This document shows positions 16,820 through 25,775 of a DNA stretch of 64,000 nucleotides, one piece after another. A program made the translations under genes and the position numbers. Under the pieces are notes generated by a model. The model was not told the origin of the DNA and made no database searches. It saw only the letters and a program-made list of their open reading frames with translations. The stretch is from a virus, in IMG/VR virus record IMGVR_UViG_3300042934_000125, positions 1-64,000 of that record, one strand, 5' to 3'. The stretch's first letter is position 1. Each line of letters starts with the position of its first letter.

Positions 16820-17890
16820 TTAGATAGTCAGTCCGAGTGTAATGTCTTCGATTGCATCAAGAGGTTGTACTGCCCCACCTAAGAACACTTTGTCATTGGT
16901 GTTAGCCTCTTTTATTTGTTGCTCAGTCAACTTCTCTACGTCTACTCCAACGGACTGCAAGTATACGCGCTGTGCAACAATATCAATCGATACATCATTC
17001 TTGCCAACGTCCAACAGACCCTCAAGTTCCAGTTGCAACAGGTAGCCCTTAATTGCATTGATCAGGAGTACTTTATTGTCGTAGCTGTTAGCGAATTTAC
17101 CGATATAGGAATCCTCTGCCGTAGCTTTAATGTCCGTATAGATCAGGTCAAGAATGTCAACGATCTTGATTTTCTTCCAATCCGCGGGCTTCGCTTGAGA
17201 GGTAGTAGTCAAGCTGTTTACTGCTCTACCTACTTTTACTTTCTCACCATCGTGGAAGATTACGAACTCTCCTGCATCGATTCGCGTATTCAGAGCATCG
17301 AATGTTACACGCTCAACGTCCGTTACTTCAGGTAATGTCTGATAAGTAGCGGAGATAGTCAGCGGTGTACCTGCCAATAGACCTGCGATACGAGTCGAAT
17401 AAGACACTGGAGTGTAGGTCTTTTCTCCTACTTTGATGCCTGTGGATGTGAAGTTGATGATGCCTTCGTAATCACCTGCCGTAAGAGGTAGAACGATTTT
17501 TGACTTTCGTCCAAGGTTATCACGAATCTTCTTAATCCAAGCTACAACCGCTGTCTGCTGAGTTGTCTTGTCATAAGCAGGAATAGCCATGTAATCAAAT
17601 TTAACAGTCTCGAAATAGTTAAATGCTACGTCATAGTTTGTAGCCGCCGCCGCAAGGACGTAGACGATAACTTTTTGAGGAGCATTTGCACCACCCAAGA
17701 ATGCAAGATCGATCTGTTCAGCGTTAGATGCTGAGAAACCTACAGGCTTATCGGCAGTTCCAAGCAACGTGTAAGCACCAGTAGTTACCCCGTCATCCTT
17801 GATGATTAGCGCGACGATACCACGTTCAGACCGCTGAATAGCGGAGATAGCCGCTGATGTAAAGTTAATAGAGATTTTTGGCAATCCCAT
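16820..17890 (-). CDS. XkdK-like contractile tail sheath protein
   Basis: A 356-residue sheath subunit, which shows that the virion has a contractile tail. The N-terminal GLPKISINFTSAAISAIQRS and RGIVALIIKD, middle FDALNTRIDAGEFVIFHDGE and C-terminal sheath lobe (IDIVAQRVYLQSVGVDVEKL) are typical of the XkdK family. AAGGGGG precedes the ATG. Confidence 0.92.
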   Translation of the reverse strand: MGLPKISINFTSAAISAIQRSERGIVALIIKDDGVTTGAYTLLGTADKPVGFSASNAEQIDLAFLGGANAPQKVIVYVLAAAATNYDVAFNYFETVKFDYMAIPAYDKTTQQTAVVAWIKKIRDNLGRKSKIVLPLTAGDYEGIINFTSTGIKVGEKTYTPVSYSTRIAGLLAGTPLTISATYQTLPEVTDVERVTFDALNTRIDAGEFVIFHDGEKVKVGRAVNSLTTTSQAKPADWKKIKIVDILDLIYTDIKATAEDSYIGKFANSYDNKVLLINAIKGYLLQLELEGLLDVGKNDVSIDIVAQRVYLQSVGVDVEKLTEQQIKEANTNDKVFLGGAVQPLDAIEDITLGLTI

Positions 17891-17904
17891 AGTTAATACC
17901 CCCT

Positions 17905-18357
17905 TTAAATTAATTCATCGAATGGGAAGATTATCTCACCCATAGGTTCTTGTTCTTCCTCTTTTGGAATTTCAAAGTAATTTGTGATGTACAGATCAAT
18001 ATCCATGTACACCTCTCCGTCCCGAAAATCTGTTCTAAGGCTTGTGATCTTTGCCTTTCGATCAGTAGTCACTATCGGAATGATCATCCCATTAAATATG
18101 CCTTTGATCTTGCCTACTTCAGCAAGTTGCGTGTCAATGTCGGCAAAATCATACTCTGTCAACGGACTAAAGAAGACTACCTGAAAACTCATCGTTTCCA
18201 TGCGCCAATCTTTATTCATTTCGTCCGTATCTCCTGTCACATATTGGATGAAAAAGGATGGTCTTTCGAAGTGTTGTGGGACTTTTTGATAGTAGATAGG
18301 TGCATATGTATATACATCTGAAATCATCTTAGCTATCGAATTAAAGATATTTTTCAT
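17905..18357 (-). CDS. Tail terminator-like protein (XkdJ/DUF6838 type)
   Basis: A 150-residue protein between the gp10-like gene and the sheath, the position of XkdJ/YqbJ. Segments TYAPIYYQKVPQHFERPSFF and MSFQVVFFSPLTEYDFADID are consistent with a tail-terminator fold. It overlaps the upstream gene by 4 nt. It probably caps the tail tube at the connector. Confidence 0.78.
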   Translation of the reverse strand: MKNIFNSIAKMISDVYTYAPIYYQKVPQHFERPSFFIQYVTGDTDEMNKDWRMETMSFQVVFFSPLTEYDFADIDTQLAEVGKIKGIFNGMIIPIVTTDRKAKITSLRTDFRDGEVYMDIDLYITNYFEIPKEEEQEPMGEIIFPFDELI

Positions 18358-18848
18358 TCCCCAAACACCTCATTCAGTACTGTCCTCATAAAATGCTCGA
18401 CATCTTCACGAATCTTCGGAAGTGCCGTTCTTCTTGCTTTCTCTACGAACTTCTTACCCTCTACGAAACGCGCTGTAAGCATCATTCCTTGACCGTTATT
18501 ATGCGGATATGGTATGTACTGAAAGGTTCCGTTAGATTGCCATCTGCCAGGGACAAAACGCCGTGTCTGCCTGTGACCGTCATTGACCATCTTAGCGTAC
18601 TCGACGTTTGATCCTACCGTGACTGTGTAAGGAGTTGTCTTCTTCACTTGCCAACTATCTCGCAAGCGTCCTGTATCGACGATGTTGAGACGTGTGATTG
18701 TTTCCTTTATCTCGGATTTGAAGATTTCGCCCATTCTCATAAGCTGTTCCTCTCGTAATTCAGGGAGGATATCTCCGATAATGTGCTTTACTCTTTGCTC
18801 GAACTCAGCCCAACTCCGAGACAGGTTAACCCGCCGATCATATGCCAT
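18354..18848 (-). CDS. HK97 gp10-like (XkdI) head-tail protein
   Basis: A 164-residue protein with the gp10/XkdI signature: VDTGRLRDSWQVKK followed by VEYAKMVNDGHRQTR and a C-terminal KKFVEKARRTALPKI helix. Such proteins sit near the neck between connector and tail. It lies in conserved order between the head closure and tail terminator genes. Confidence 0.88.
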   Translation of the reverse strand: MAYDRRVNLSRSWAEFEQRVKHIIGDILPELREEQLMRMGEIFKSEIKETITRLNIVDTGRLRDSWQVKKTTPYTVTVGSNVEYAKMVNDGHRQTRRFVPGRWQSNGTFQYIPYPHNNGQGMMLTARFVEGKKFVEKARRTALPKIREDVEHFMRTVLNEVFGE

Positions 18849-18851
18849 GAT

Positions 18852-19160
18852 CTACACATCCTTTTTGAGAACGATATCGGTTTCTGAGTGATTTCTATAG
18901 TGCATAGTGGCACTCTCTACCACGTAATACCATCCTCCAATCATGAGAACATCATTAGGTTGAAAGATTACGCCTCGTTTGGCATATACTCGATACCGTT
19001 GTACGTCCTGATAATGACCGTTAAGGCTTGATACAGACAAATTACGTCTGCTGATATTAACTTTTACAGAGGATACGTACATAAGCTGTGTTGTCTGCCT
19101 ATTGAACTCTCCCCGCTCGACAGTATTCTTGTAGATGTCGCAATCTTGTGTGTATAACAT
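18852..19160 (-). CDS. Head closure / head-tail adaptor protein (XkdH-like)
   Basis: A 102-residue beta-rich protein (CDIYKNTVERGEFNRQTTQL, GVIFQPNDVLMIGGWYYVVE) in the place of XkdH/SPP1 gp16, between the gp6-like connector and the gp10-like gene. The start overlaps the upstream stop by one base. Confidence 0.8.
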   Translation of the reverse strand: MLYTQDCDIYKNTVERGEFNRQTTQLMYVSSVKVNISRRNLSVSSLNGHYQDVQRYRVYAKRGVIFQPNDVLMIGGWYYVVESATMHYRNHSETDIVLKKDV

Positions 19161-19483
19161 TAGATCACCCGCATCTTCCTATAACGATATAGACGATTTT
19201 TGATGTCCACAGGAATGTCATCAGAATATGAAGTGTTCTTGTCTCCTTGTCCTTCGGATTTAAACCCTTCTGCACCTCTTCGGTTATACCTGTAAACTAC
19301 CAAGTCCTCCAATGCACTCTCAAGTTCTTCAGGGAAGATATCCTCCCCGTTTTCATCCTTAAACTTATCATTACAGAACACTTTAATATCTTTTTCGGCT
19401 TTATCGACCAGTAGAGGCAGGAGAACATTATCAGAAACACCAAGAAGCGTAAATACATTACTTAGGATTGCTTCTTTGTTCAT
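19160..19483 (-). CDS. gp6-like head-tail connector (YqbG/DUF3199 type)
   Basis: A 107-residue helical protein: LLGVSDNVLLPLLVDKAEKD and LESALEDLVVYRYNRRGAEG are typical of the connector ring protein that docks on the portal. It follows the capsid block and precedes the closure protein. Confidence 0.85.
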   Translation of the reverse strand: MNKEAILSNVFTLLGVSDNVLLPLLVDKAEKDIKVFCNDKFKDENGEDIFPEELESALEDLVVYRYNRRGAEGFKSEGQGDKNTSYSDDIPVDIKNRLYRYRKMRVI

Positions 19484-19495
19484 ATCTACCCCTCC

Positions 19496-19699
19496 TTATT
19501 TAACTACTCGAACTCCTGTTACATTTTTCAGGAACTCAATTACCTTCTCATCATTAGTTTCGTAAGTACCTTTTCGGAACTGTACGTCTACTGCAGGAAC
19601 GAAAAGATATGGATTATCATGCTCAAACTTTACGACTCCCTTTACCTCTGCTTTCACTTCTACTTCTTTAGCTTCGACCGCTTTTTGTCCTCTTGCCAT
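19496..19699 (-). CDS. Small neck/capsid-region protein (YqbF-like position)
   Basis: A 67-residue protein with a Lys/Glu/Val-rich N-terminus (QKAVEAKEVEVKAEVKG) and a globular C-terminus (DVQFRKGTYETNDEKVIEFL). It lies between the capsid terminator and the connector gene, where YqbF-type proteins lie in related elements. Function unknown; AGGAGG precedes the start. Confidence 0.75.
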   Translation of the reverse strand: MARGQKAVEAKEVEVKAEVKGVVKFEHDNPYLFVPAVDVQFRKGTYETNDEKVIEFLKNVTGVRVVK

Positions 19700-19723
19700 C
19701 GTCTTATTCCTCCTATTTTAGAT

Positions 19724-19767
19724 AAAAATAAAAGAGGGTGAGAGAATAGTAATTATTCCCCACCCTC
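19724..19767 (-). terminator. Terminator upstream of the connector genes
   Basis: GAGGGTG...CACCCTC stem with a 20-nt loop, then TTTTATTTTT on the minus strand, just after the major capsid gene. It is probably partial, giving excess capsid mRNA. Confidence 0.7.
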
Positions 19768-19803
19768 GATTTATATCACAACTCCACCAACGGAGCACCG
19801 ATA

Positions 19804-20706
19804 TTACTTCGTGATACCAACAATCTTGAATCCTGCTTTGGAGTTCAGGAGTTTGATTGTTTGCTCAGCTACAACGTGACCTTTGGAGTAGTCACCAGTT
19901 TTAGCCAAGTCTTCGTAGAAAGGAGAACGAAGTTCTGCAATTTCCACATAGTCCATATCAACGCCCAGAATTTGACCAGTAGGCATCCAACGGTTTAGAA
20001 CCAAGTTGATGATACCGAAGTCTGTATCAAATTGAGTTACTTTGATACCCAATTTGTTCTCGCCCGCGTTAGCGATGATACGAGAAGAATTGGAATCCTT
20101 CAGCAATGCGTTAACGATACGTTTCTCACCTGCGTTCAGGAATGCAACGTACTCGCCTTGTGCGCCCGCTGTCCAAACTTTTTGCATAGCGTCAAGGAAA
20201 GTGTTCTCAGTCAGTTGACCTGCAACTGCATCGTCGGACACGTCCTCTACGTTAGCTACCAAGTTCAGCAAACCGTTCATTTGACGAGGAGTTGCTCCCG
20301 CTTCAAGTGCATACGTTCCGTTTAGGAAGTAGTACTCAGCGTCACGTTTCATCTCAATCAAACGATCATTTACCTCAGCGATGAACTCATCTCCCAAACC
20401 TTTAGCCGCAAGAGCGCGGACAGTACCAGAAACGGATACTACTTTCTCAAGGATTTGGTTGATGTTTGTTTTCATAGTACGAGTGGATTGAATCTCTGTA
20501 CCTGCTTCAGCACCCTCAAGTTTCAAAGTACCGCGTACAGCATTCAATTCCTTTTCACGCCAAGACACCGTAATGTCAGCGGCAGGAACGATTGCTCCAC
20601 GACCTGCAAGCATTGTGTATAGTGGAGTATCAGTTGGAGACAAAAGAGCGATTTCGTTCTTCAGATCAAGCAACTCTCCATCAAGAAAAGAACCATATTT
20701 CTTCAT
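19804..20706 (-). CDS. Major capsid protein (DUF5309/SU10-like)
   Basis: A 300-residue HK97-fold capsid subunit. Residues 10-60 (LKNEIALLSPTDTPLYTMLA, ITVSWREKEL) and the repeated capsid core (GLGDEFIAEVNDRLIEMKRD, YVAFLNAGEKRIVNALLKDS) match the DUF5309 family. It follows the scaffold gene and precedes a terminator. No propeptide is evident, so a separate scaffold is expected. Confidence 0.92.
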   Translation of the reverse strand: MKKYGSFLDGELLDLKNEIALLSPTDTPLYTMLAGRGAIVPAADITVSWREKELNAVRGTLKLEGAEAGTEIQSTRTMKTNINQILEKVVSVSGTVRALAAKGLGDEFIAEVNDRLIEMKRDAEYYFLNGTYALEAGATPRQMNGLLNLVANVEDVSDDAVAGQLTENTFLDAMQKVWTAGAQGEYVAFLNAGEKRIVNALLKDSNSSRIIANAGENKLGIKVTQFDTDFGIINLVLNRWMPTGQILGVDMDYVEIAELRSPFYEDLAKTGDYSKGHVVAEQTIKLLNSKAGFKIVGITK

Positions 20707-20744
20707 TTTTTATTTCCCCCTTATGTGGTAACTCAGATTAGTTT

Positions 20745-21455
20745 TTATTCCTTAGCGGCGAACCGCGCTTTAAGCATATCTTTGACCGAACCTTTTTCTT
20801 TGGCTTGATCATAAGCAGTTGGTGGAGTGTTATTTCCCTTTTGTTGGTTACTTGGAGACTTACCTTTAAGGAACTCAGTTTTGAAATCCTCAACTTTCTT
20901 GTCTACCAAACTGTCTACAATCTTCTTAGTGGCTTTGACTTGTTTTTTTAGTGTCTCGTTACGAACATCCTCATCCTCTACACCGAGTAATGCGGATACG
21001 TCGATAAGATCACGGAAACCTAAGTCAAGACCTTCTTCGTTGATATAATCAACAAGATTGTATTTCAATTCCTTGACTGCCGCGTCACGGAGTTTAGCAT
21101 CGATTGCTCTTTGCTTCTCAGCTTCTTCAGCTACACGTTTTTCATCTTCAGTCATTTTTTCCTTCGCTTGTTTAGCTTGGAAATCTGCTGTCAGCTTGTC
21201 GGTTGTCTTTTTAATGGCATCCGTTACACGCTTGTCTGCAATCGACTGTAGTTGAGATTCAAAATCCTTTTCAAGCCCGTGTTCTTTCAGGATATCTTCA
21301 AGCGACTTCTTAGTACCCCCGTCTTGGTTGTCCTTAGCGTCTTTCTTTTCAGTTCCAGATTGATCACTTTTGCTTTCTCCACCTTCGCCACCGTCAGCCG
21401 CGAACATTTGAAGAAAACCGAATTTACCGAATTGATCTGCTAATTTGCGTTTCAT
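20745..21455 (-). CDS. Capsid scaffold protein (DUF4355-like)
   Basis: A 236-residue, highly charged helical protein. It has a hydrophobic N-terminus (GKFGFLQMFAADGGEGG), an acidic/Gln linker, a long coiled coil (about 60-130) and a C-terminal helix (MLKARFAAKE) expected to touch the capsid. It sits between MuF and the capsid gene, the standard scaffold position. It is probably removed before packaging. Confidence 0.88.
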   Translation of the reverse strand: MKRKLADQFGKFGFLQMFAADGGEGGESKSDQSGTEKKDAKDNQDGGTKKSLEDILKEHGLEKDFESQLQSIADKRVTDAIKKTTDKLTADFQAKQAKEKMTEDEKRVAEEAEKQRAIDAKLRDAAVKELKYNLVDYINEEGLDLGFRDLIDVSALLGVEDEDVRNETLKKQVKATKKIVDSLVDKKVEDFKTEFLKGKSPSNQQKGNNTPPTAYDQAKEKGSVKDMLKARFAAKE

Positions 21456-21523
21456 TCTCTTACCTCCATTTTTAAGTTACTTCGTTTCAGCCCCTCAGGA
21501 GTTGCCTCACGTTGTCCCTTCAT
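21452..21523 (-). CDS. Possible 23-residue leader peptide upstream of scaffold
   Basis: ATG at 21523 opens a 23-codon frame (MKGQREATPEGLKRSNLKME...) whose TGA overlaps the scaffold ATG (ATGA). No good ribosome site precedes it. The scaffold has its own GGAGG, so this may be chance. Confidence 0.25.
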   Translation of the reverse strand: MKGQREATPEGLKRSNLKMEVRE

Positions 21524-21566
21524 AACATATTACCTGCGACGATTTTAGGCGTAGCAACAAACAGAC

Positions 21567-21594
21567 AAAAAAAAATAGCCCCGAAGGACTATTC
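21567..21594 (-). terminator. Terminator after the MuF gene
   Basis: AATAGTCC-TTC-GGGGCTATT stem followed by nine T residues on the minus strand. The scaffold lies beyond it, so it must be leaky or a promoter must lie in 21456-21560; none is clear. Confidence 0.85.
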
Positions 21595-22500
21595 TTCTTG
21601 TTTAGGGATATTATCTTGTTGAGTAGCCCTCCATGCCTGAAAATCACGACTCGCTCTGATACGATCTCTAATAGAGTTTGCTCGTGCGTCTTGTGCTTCA
21701 GGTACGATGACTACAGGTGCGTATGTGCATCTACAATGAGGATGTCTTGGCAATATCGGATGTTCATCAATTGGAAACTCCTTAAGATGGCTTTTGCCGC
21801 AAATCTCGCACGTCCGTTCAGATGGTACAGTGGCAAGATACTTGATCCGTTGGATGTTGTTCGCTTTCATTGCCTTGATCTCAGCCGTGTAGGTGATACG
21901 CATCATCTCAGTACGTGCAATCCTTACCGCGTTAGCGTGACCAACGTCCGTTGCCTTGTTAATGTTTCGGGCAAGTGTGTCCATTGAGTCACCACGGATG
22001 AGGCTTTGTGTAATTTCCTGCCGCAATGTTTTCATGAGCAACGTCTTATTGTCCCAGATTCGATCTGAGAACATATCACCCATCCACGGATAGTTGACTG
22101 CCTCACGAATCAGTTTGGGGTTAAGAAGAGCATATGAGGTTGATACGTTCATATGTTGACCCATCGTGAATATCGTCCGCAAATGACTTTCTATGTATCG
22201 AGAAGTCATTGCTGAGGTAACAAGCCGAACCTGATTCCCGCTAAGTGCGGATAACTGCTCATTGATCTGACTGAATAGTCCTGTGAGACGATTATACTTG
22301 GATGCTTCAGCTAACGTCCACTCACTCATATTCTCCCGCAAGTCCATGATCTGAACTTTGATGTCCCTTGCCACCTTGCGGTATTCCTGCTTCATTCTCT
22401 TTTCGAGACGTTCTGAATCAGCGAAGGCAGAGGCGTTATTATCAAGAACGTTCCTCTGCACATCATTGATTATCGCCCCGCGCTCCGCGCTTGTAGGCAT
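21589..22500 (-). CDS. MuF-type minor head protein
   Basis: A 303-residue head morphogenesis protein. The C-terminal half is the Phage_Mu_F domain: AVRIARTEMMRITYTAEIKA and a zinc-like CEICGKSHLKEF...RHPHCRCTYAPV segment. The N-terminus is helical. It is injected or stays near the portal. Its start overlaps the portal stop by one base. Confidence 0.9.
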   Translation of the reverse strand: MPTSAERGAIINDVQRNVLDNNASAFADSERLEKRMKQEYRKVARDIKVQIMDLRENMSEWTLAEASKYNRLTGLFSQINEQLSALSGNQVRLVTSAMTSRYIESHLRTIFTMGQHMNVSTSYALLNPKLIREAVNYPWMGDMFSDRIWDNKTLLMKTLRQEITQSLIRGDSMDTLARNINKATDVGHANAVRIARTEMMRITYTAEIKAMKANNIQRIKYLATVPSERTCEICGKSHLKEFPIDEHPILPRHPHCRCTYAPVVIVPEAQDARANSIRDRIRASRDFQAWRATQQDNIPKQEE

Positions 22501-23918
22501 TAGAATCCACCACCGTTAGGTATAGGTTGTTGAGTTGGACTGTTAGGGTCTTCATTGCTCATGTTAGCTTGTTGGAACTTCGCCATATCCTTAGCGTAAA
22601 TGTCCTGCTCCGCTTGTAGCTTTTCAAGAATGTAAGTAGGGTCATCGATAAATGGCAATAGGGACAGCAATGTTTCTTTGTCCACGACACCATTCAGCAA
22701 GCCTACAACCTCTGCAATCTCATGTAGGTTATCTGGTACATTACGAGAGAAAATAACTTGTACCTTTGTCATGTCAAACTTCTCAGCCGATTTGATGCCA
22801 AGAGGTACAGAGATCAGCTTCAGTAGCTTACGGATGGCTTTTGTCATCTTACGCTCTTTCACGATGCATTTGTTCTCCATCGAGAATAGTTTGAACTTGA
22901 TAGCGACACCCGACAGATTACCTGCAAACTTCTCGTCAGATAGGTTAGGGATTTGAGTAAACTTGTAAATGTTCTCTTCGAGTCTGTCCAGATGTGCGTT
23001 AACCGCATCCGTCTGTACATCCTTCGTCAAGAACTTAGCGTCCCCGTTCTCCATGACCTCAATTACACCTTGTTCCTTTAGCTTCTGCAAGCTGTCAGAG
23101 GAAAGAACCATATTCTTCAGAACCAAGTATGCGTTCCGATATGCCTCATGTTCATTGGATTGGTCTGAGATGATTTTATCGTAGTCGTTGACCAGAGAGA
23201 TTACTTTCTCGAAATCACCCATTTGCTCCTCGTTGTTCTCAAACTCGACTAATGGAACATCTCCGAAGATATGAGGCTCTGGGTTCACTTCACGAGTGTC
23301 ATCTAAGAAATAGTTACCGTTAACTTCTTTCCAGTACGTAATTTCAACAGCATCATAAACCTCCACGTATTTTACAGGCTCTGGCTTGGCTTGTGCGCTC
23401 GATACGGCACTGGACGTGGCTACATTCAATTCATACACTCGCAAGGCGTAGAGCACCTGATTCTGCTTGCTTGCGTCATAGATAAAAATGGTTTGCTCGG
23501 CGGGTAAGCGAATAAGCTGAGTCATAGCCTCTTCGTCCTGATAAATCATAATTGCCGACTTACCTTTGATGGACATTTCCTTGCCAACTTCCATGAACAA
23601 GTCATCTGCCTCATTTTCTGAGAAGATAGCGTCCAATTGATCTTGTTGACGTTCGGAGTCAATGTTGACTACGATTGGTTTCCCTAAGAAGTAACCTGTC
23701 ACATCATCTACGATTTGCCCGTAATAGTTATTAACCAATTTGTTGTTTGGTTTATTAACATCCGTGATCACACGTTCTGCAATATCGTGTTCCCCGCAAT
23801 ATAGAGCATATAGCTTATTGAACTTACCTACGTCAGACTTATAGTGAGCAGTTACCAGTTCCTGAATCATCTTACTGTCCATTGCTGTATCACGACTCAT
23901 GTATATTTTTTGTTTCAA
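22500..23918 (-). CDS. Portal protein (SPP1 gp6-like)
   Basis: A 472-residue portal that forms the dodecameric DNA gate. Signatures of the SPP1 family: NNKLVNNYYGQIVDDVTGYF near residue 65, GKSAIMIYQDEEAMTQLIRL, and DLSGVAIKFKLF-like NLSGVAIKFKLFSMENKCIV. The start is most likely the TTG at 23918, 7 nt after AAGGGGGA; the next ATG (23900) is too far from a ribosome site. A candidate late promoter element is at 23940-23960. Confidence 0.92.
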   Translation of the reverse strand: MKQKIYMSRDTAMDSKMIQELVTAHYKSDVGKFNKLYALYCGEHDIAERVITDVNKPNNKLVNNYYGQIVDDVTGYFLGKPIVVNIDSERQQDQLDAIFSENEADDLFMEVGKEMSIKGKSAIMIYQDEEAMTQLIRLPAEQTIFIYDASKQNQVLYALRVYELNVATSSAVSSAQAKPEPVKYVEVYDAVEITYWKEVNGNYFLDDTREVNPEPHIFGDVPLVEFENNEEQMGDFEKVISLVNDYDKIISDQSNEHEAYRNAYLVLKNMVLSSDSLQKLKEQGVIEVMENGDAKFLTKDVQTDAVNAHLDRLEENIYKFTQIPNLSDEKFAGNLSGVAIKFKLFSMENKCIVKERKMTKAIRKLLKLISVPLGIKSAEKFDMTKVQVIFSRNVPDNLHEIAEVVGLLNGVVDKETLLSLLPFIDDPTYILEKLQAEQDIYAKDMAKFQQANMSNEDPNSPTQQPIPNGGGF

Positions 23919-23939
23919 GATTTTTCCCCCTTCATAACG

Positions 23940-23960
23940 TCATACAGTCTTAGCTATAAG
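23940..23960 (-). promoter_or_regulatory. Candidate late promoter/regulatory element, copy 1
   Basis: CTTATAGCTAAGACTGTATGA on the minus strand minus its last base; it agrees at 18 of 21 positions with 32332-32352, upstream of the TerS cluster. Both precede late operons. No sigma-A match. Confidence 0.4.
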
Positions 23961-23995
23961 GGGGAACATTTTAGAATTTGAATGTCACTCGTGAT

Positions 23996-24088
23996 AATAA
24001 TAACTAATATATTTACGAAGTAAATATTAGTTATTATTAAGTATTATTATAGAGGGCGCAAATTTGCGACGTCATCGGACTAAAGCGT
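23996..24088 (-). repeat. Three-copy hairpin element, copy B
   Basis: On the minus strand: ACGCTTTAG, GATGACGTCGCAAATTTGCG (containing palindrome CGCAAATTTGCG), CTCTATAATAATA, then a hairpin with an 8-bp apical stem ATATTTAC/GTAAATAT, loop TTC, 2-nt bulge and an 11-bp lower stem. It lies in the gap between PhoH and the portal. Confidence 0.75.
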
Positions 24089-24095
24089 TAAAGAA

Positions 24096-24821
24096 TTATC
24101 GCTTCTCAGCTACCTTAATTAACTCCTGAATTGACTCCTCAATGTTGTCAGCCCATTGGCTAATTTCCCCTCTATAATTCTTCGTCAGCTTGCAAACAGA
24201 GGTGAAAGTTTTCTTTGCCATGTGGTAGGCATAAATCTGGAAAGGTGTTTTTCCTGCCACTGTTTGAACCTTCTTATTGTCCTGCTGTCCAGAATGCCCG
24301 ATCACTACCGCTGTACCTCCATCATCATGAAGACGGGTAAGGATAAGACGAAGAGTGTCGATGTCCTTAGCGTTCTGTGCTTCATCTATGATCAGGAATG
24401 TACCTTTCATATTCGTTCCGCGTAGTGCTGTATCTGTCTCTAAAGACACCTTTTCGGCTCTAATTAACATCTCAAACGCCTGTTTAGAGACTTTCAACTC
24501 CTTCAGAGCATCGAAGAACGGAACAAATAGCTTCTGTGTCTTTTCCTCCAAGTTACCTGAGAGATACCCATTCTGGAGATAACGATCATCTACCAAACGG
24601 ATGTAAACAATCCTGTCAGCCTTACCTGTTCTTAGAGCATTAAACGCTCTTTCTACTGCCAGTGTCGTTTTACCTGAACCACTCGGAGCATCTACGAACA
24701 CTACCTGAGAATTATCGATAGCTTTTAGATACTTACGCTGTTCCGCGTCAGGTGCATAGTCGAGTTTCGTCAGATAAGGATTTACTTCTTGCTTAGGTTC
24801 TCTTTTCACTTGTTTTGGCAT
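24096..24821 (-). CDS. PhoH-like ATPase
   Basis: A 241-residue P-loop ATPase of the PhoH family, close to the second (helicase-like) domain of RNA-associated PhoH proteins. Walker A is DAPSGSGKTT (about residue 43), Walker B FLIIDEAQN (about 145), with a sensor region VVIGHSGQQD. Start set at 24821, 6 nt after AGGAGG. It sits just before the portal operon but after small early genes, overlapping its upstream neighbour. PhoH is common in large phages; its role is not settled. Confidence 0.9.
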   Translation of the reverse strand: MPKQVKREPKQEVNPYLTKLDYAPDAEQRKYLKAIDNSQVVFVDAPSGSGKTTLAVERAFNALRTGKADRIVYIRLVDDRYLQNGYLSGNLEEKTQKLFVPFFDALKELKVSKQAFEMLIRAEKVSLETDTALRGTNMKGTFLIIDEAQNAKDIDTLRLILTRLHDDGGTAVVIGHSGQQDNKKVQTVAGKTPFQIYAYHMAKKTFTSVCKLTKNYRGEISQWADNIEESIQELIKVAEKR

Positions 24822-25101
24822 AAGATGCCTCCTTTTGTTTTTTGGCAAGACGGTCTGTCAACTTCTGGATATACTCTTCATCGTCGGCAATGCGGATAAG
24901 GCTAATGAGCAGATATTTTGAATAGTCCACAGGAATCTTCTTATTCAGGACTACATCTATCAATTGCTTCGCCTTGTGATAACTCTGGATGTGCGTGTGT
25001 CCGCTTCTATACGGCTTGGCATGGTTATAGACGATAAATCCATAATCAAGCCTGTAAACGGCAAATGAGCGCCTCCTATAGACATGCTCTTTAAATCCCA
25101 T
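24793..25101 (-). CDS. Hypothetical basic protein
   Basis: A 102-residue protein with a conserved-looking N-terminus (YRRRSFAVYRLDYGFIVYNH), several His residues (HTHIQSYHKAKQL) and a charged C-terminus overlapping PhoH by 29 bp. AAGGAGG precedes the start. No family recognised. Confidence 0.7.
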   Translation of the reverse strand: MGFKEHVYRRRSFAVYRLDYGFIVYNHAKPYRSGHTHIQSYHKAKQLIDVVLNKKIPVDYSKYLLISLIRIADDEEYIQKLTDRLAKKQKEASYAKTSEKRT

Positions 25102-25159
25102 GACATCCCTCCTTCACAATGCTTATCTGCAAGAAGGTCAGTCTGAGAATCTGGACATG

Positions 25160-25190
25160 AAAAAAGACGGGTACGATTTCTCGCCCCGCC
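25160..25190 (-). terminator. Probable terminator after the gene at 25192
   Basis: GGCGGG...CCCGTC stem followed by TTTTTT on the minus strand. Confidence 0.65.
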
Positions 25191-25191
25191 T

Positions 25192-25353
25192 CTATGCTTG
25201 CTTATGCGTTTTGGTTATAAGCTCTCGCCTCTTGATTTCTCGTCGGCACTCATTGATGAATCTCCGTATCGTAAGTGAGCAATAATCAAGTCCCATATTC
25301 GTGATCCTATGTAAGGTTTCATCACTTAGGAATACGGGATTCTTAGGGGTCAA
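25192..25353 (-). CDS. Small helical protein, TTG start
   Basis: A 53-residue protein from a TTG at 25353 that overlaps the TGA of the upstream gene (TTGA), with AGGAGG 10 nt before it. It contains SDETLHRITNMGLDYCSLTI and a very basic C-terminus (NECRREIKRRELITKTHK). A terminator follows directly. Possibly nucleic-acid binding; unknown family. Confidence 0.65.
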   Translation of the reverse strand: MTPKNPVFLSDETLHRITNMGLDYCSLTIRRFINECRREIKRRELITKTHKQA

Positions 25354-25775
25354 CCTGTCTGCGCCTCCTGCTGAAATTCCCCCTCGGAGTGCCCTTCTTC
25401 CTGTGCGGAATGTTGCATATCTTGACCTTCTTCGGCTTGATATGATCCGTCTTCTATGTCATTTTCGCTACCGTCAGAGTCCTCGACAGGTTGCATCTGT
25501 TCTTCCATCTTGCCGATAGTGGCTACCGCTACGGTTCGATCTGTTTTGAATACTCTCGGCTTCAGCGTCTCGCCTGTGTCTGTTTTGAACCAAAAGCCGT
25601 CCATTTCGAAGTACATTTGAGTGGATTTACGTTTGTCATCCCACCAGAAGTCAACATCTTCACCATCGACCTTCTTTTTGACCGCTACCCAGTTACGTCC
25701 CCCGACATTGCTCATTTTTGGCTTAGGGAACTTCCCGCAAAATACTTTAACTCCTTTAGCTGTGAACATTTTCAT
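25350..25775 (-). CDS. Hypothetical protein with acidic tail
   Basis: A 141-residue protein. The start at 25775 has AGAGGTGG 9 nt upstream; an ATG at 25796 lacks one. The N-terminal 90 residues are compact and Trp-rich (NWVAVKKKVDGEDVDFWWDD, FEMDGFWFKTDTGETLKPRV). The last 50 are Glu/Asp/Gln-rich and probably disordered. The net charge split suggests a DNA-mimic or SSB-like protein-interaction tail, but there is no direct evidence. Confidence 0.65.
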   Translation of the reverse strand: MKMFTAKGVKVFCGKFPKPKMSNVGGRNWVAVKKKVDGEDVDFWWDDKRKSTQMYFEMDGFWFKTDTGETLKPRVFKTDRTVAVATIGKMEEQMQPVEDSDGSENDIEDGSYQAEEGQDMQHSAQEEGHSEGEFQQEAQTG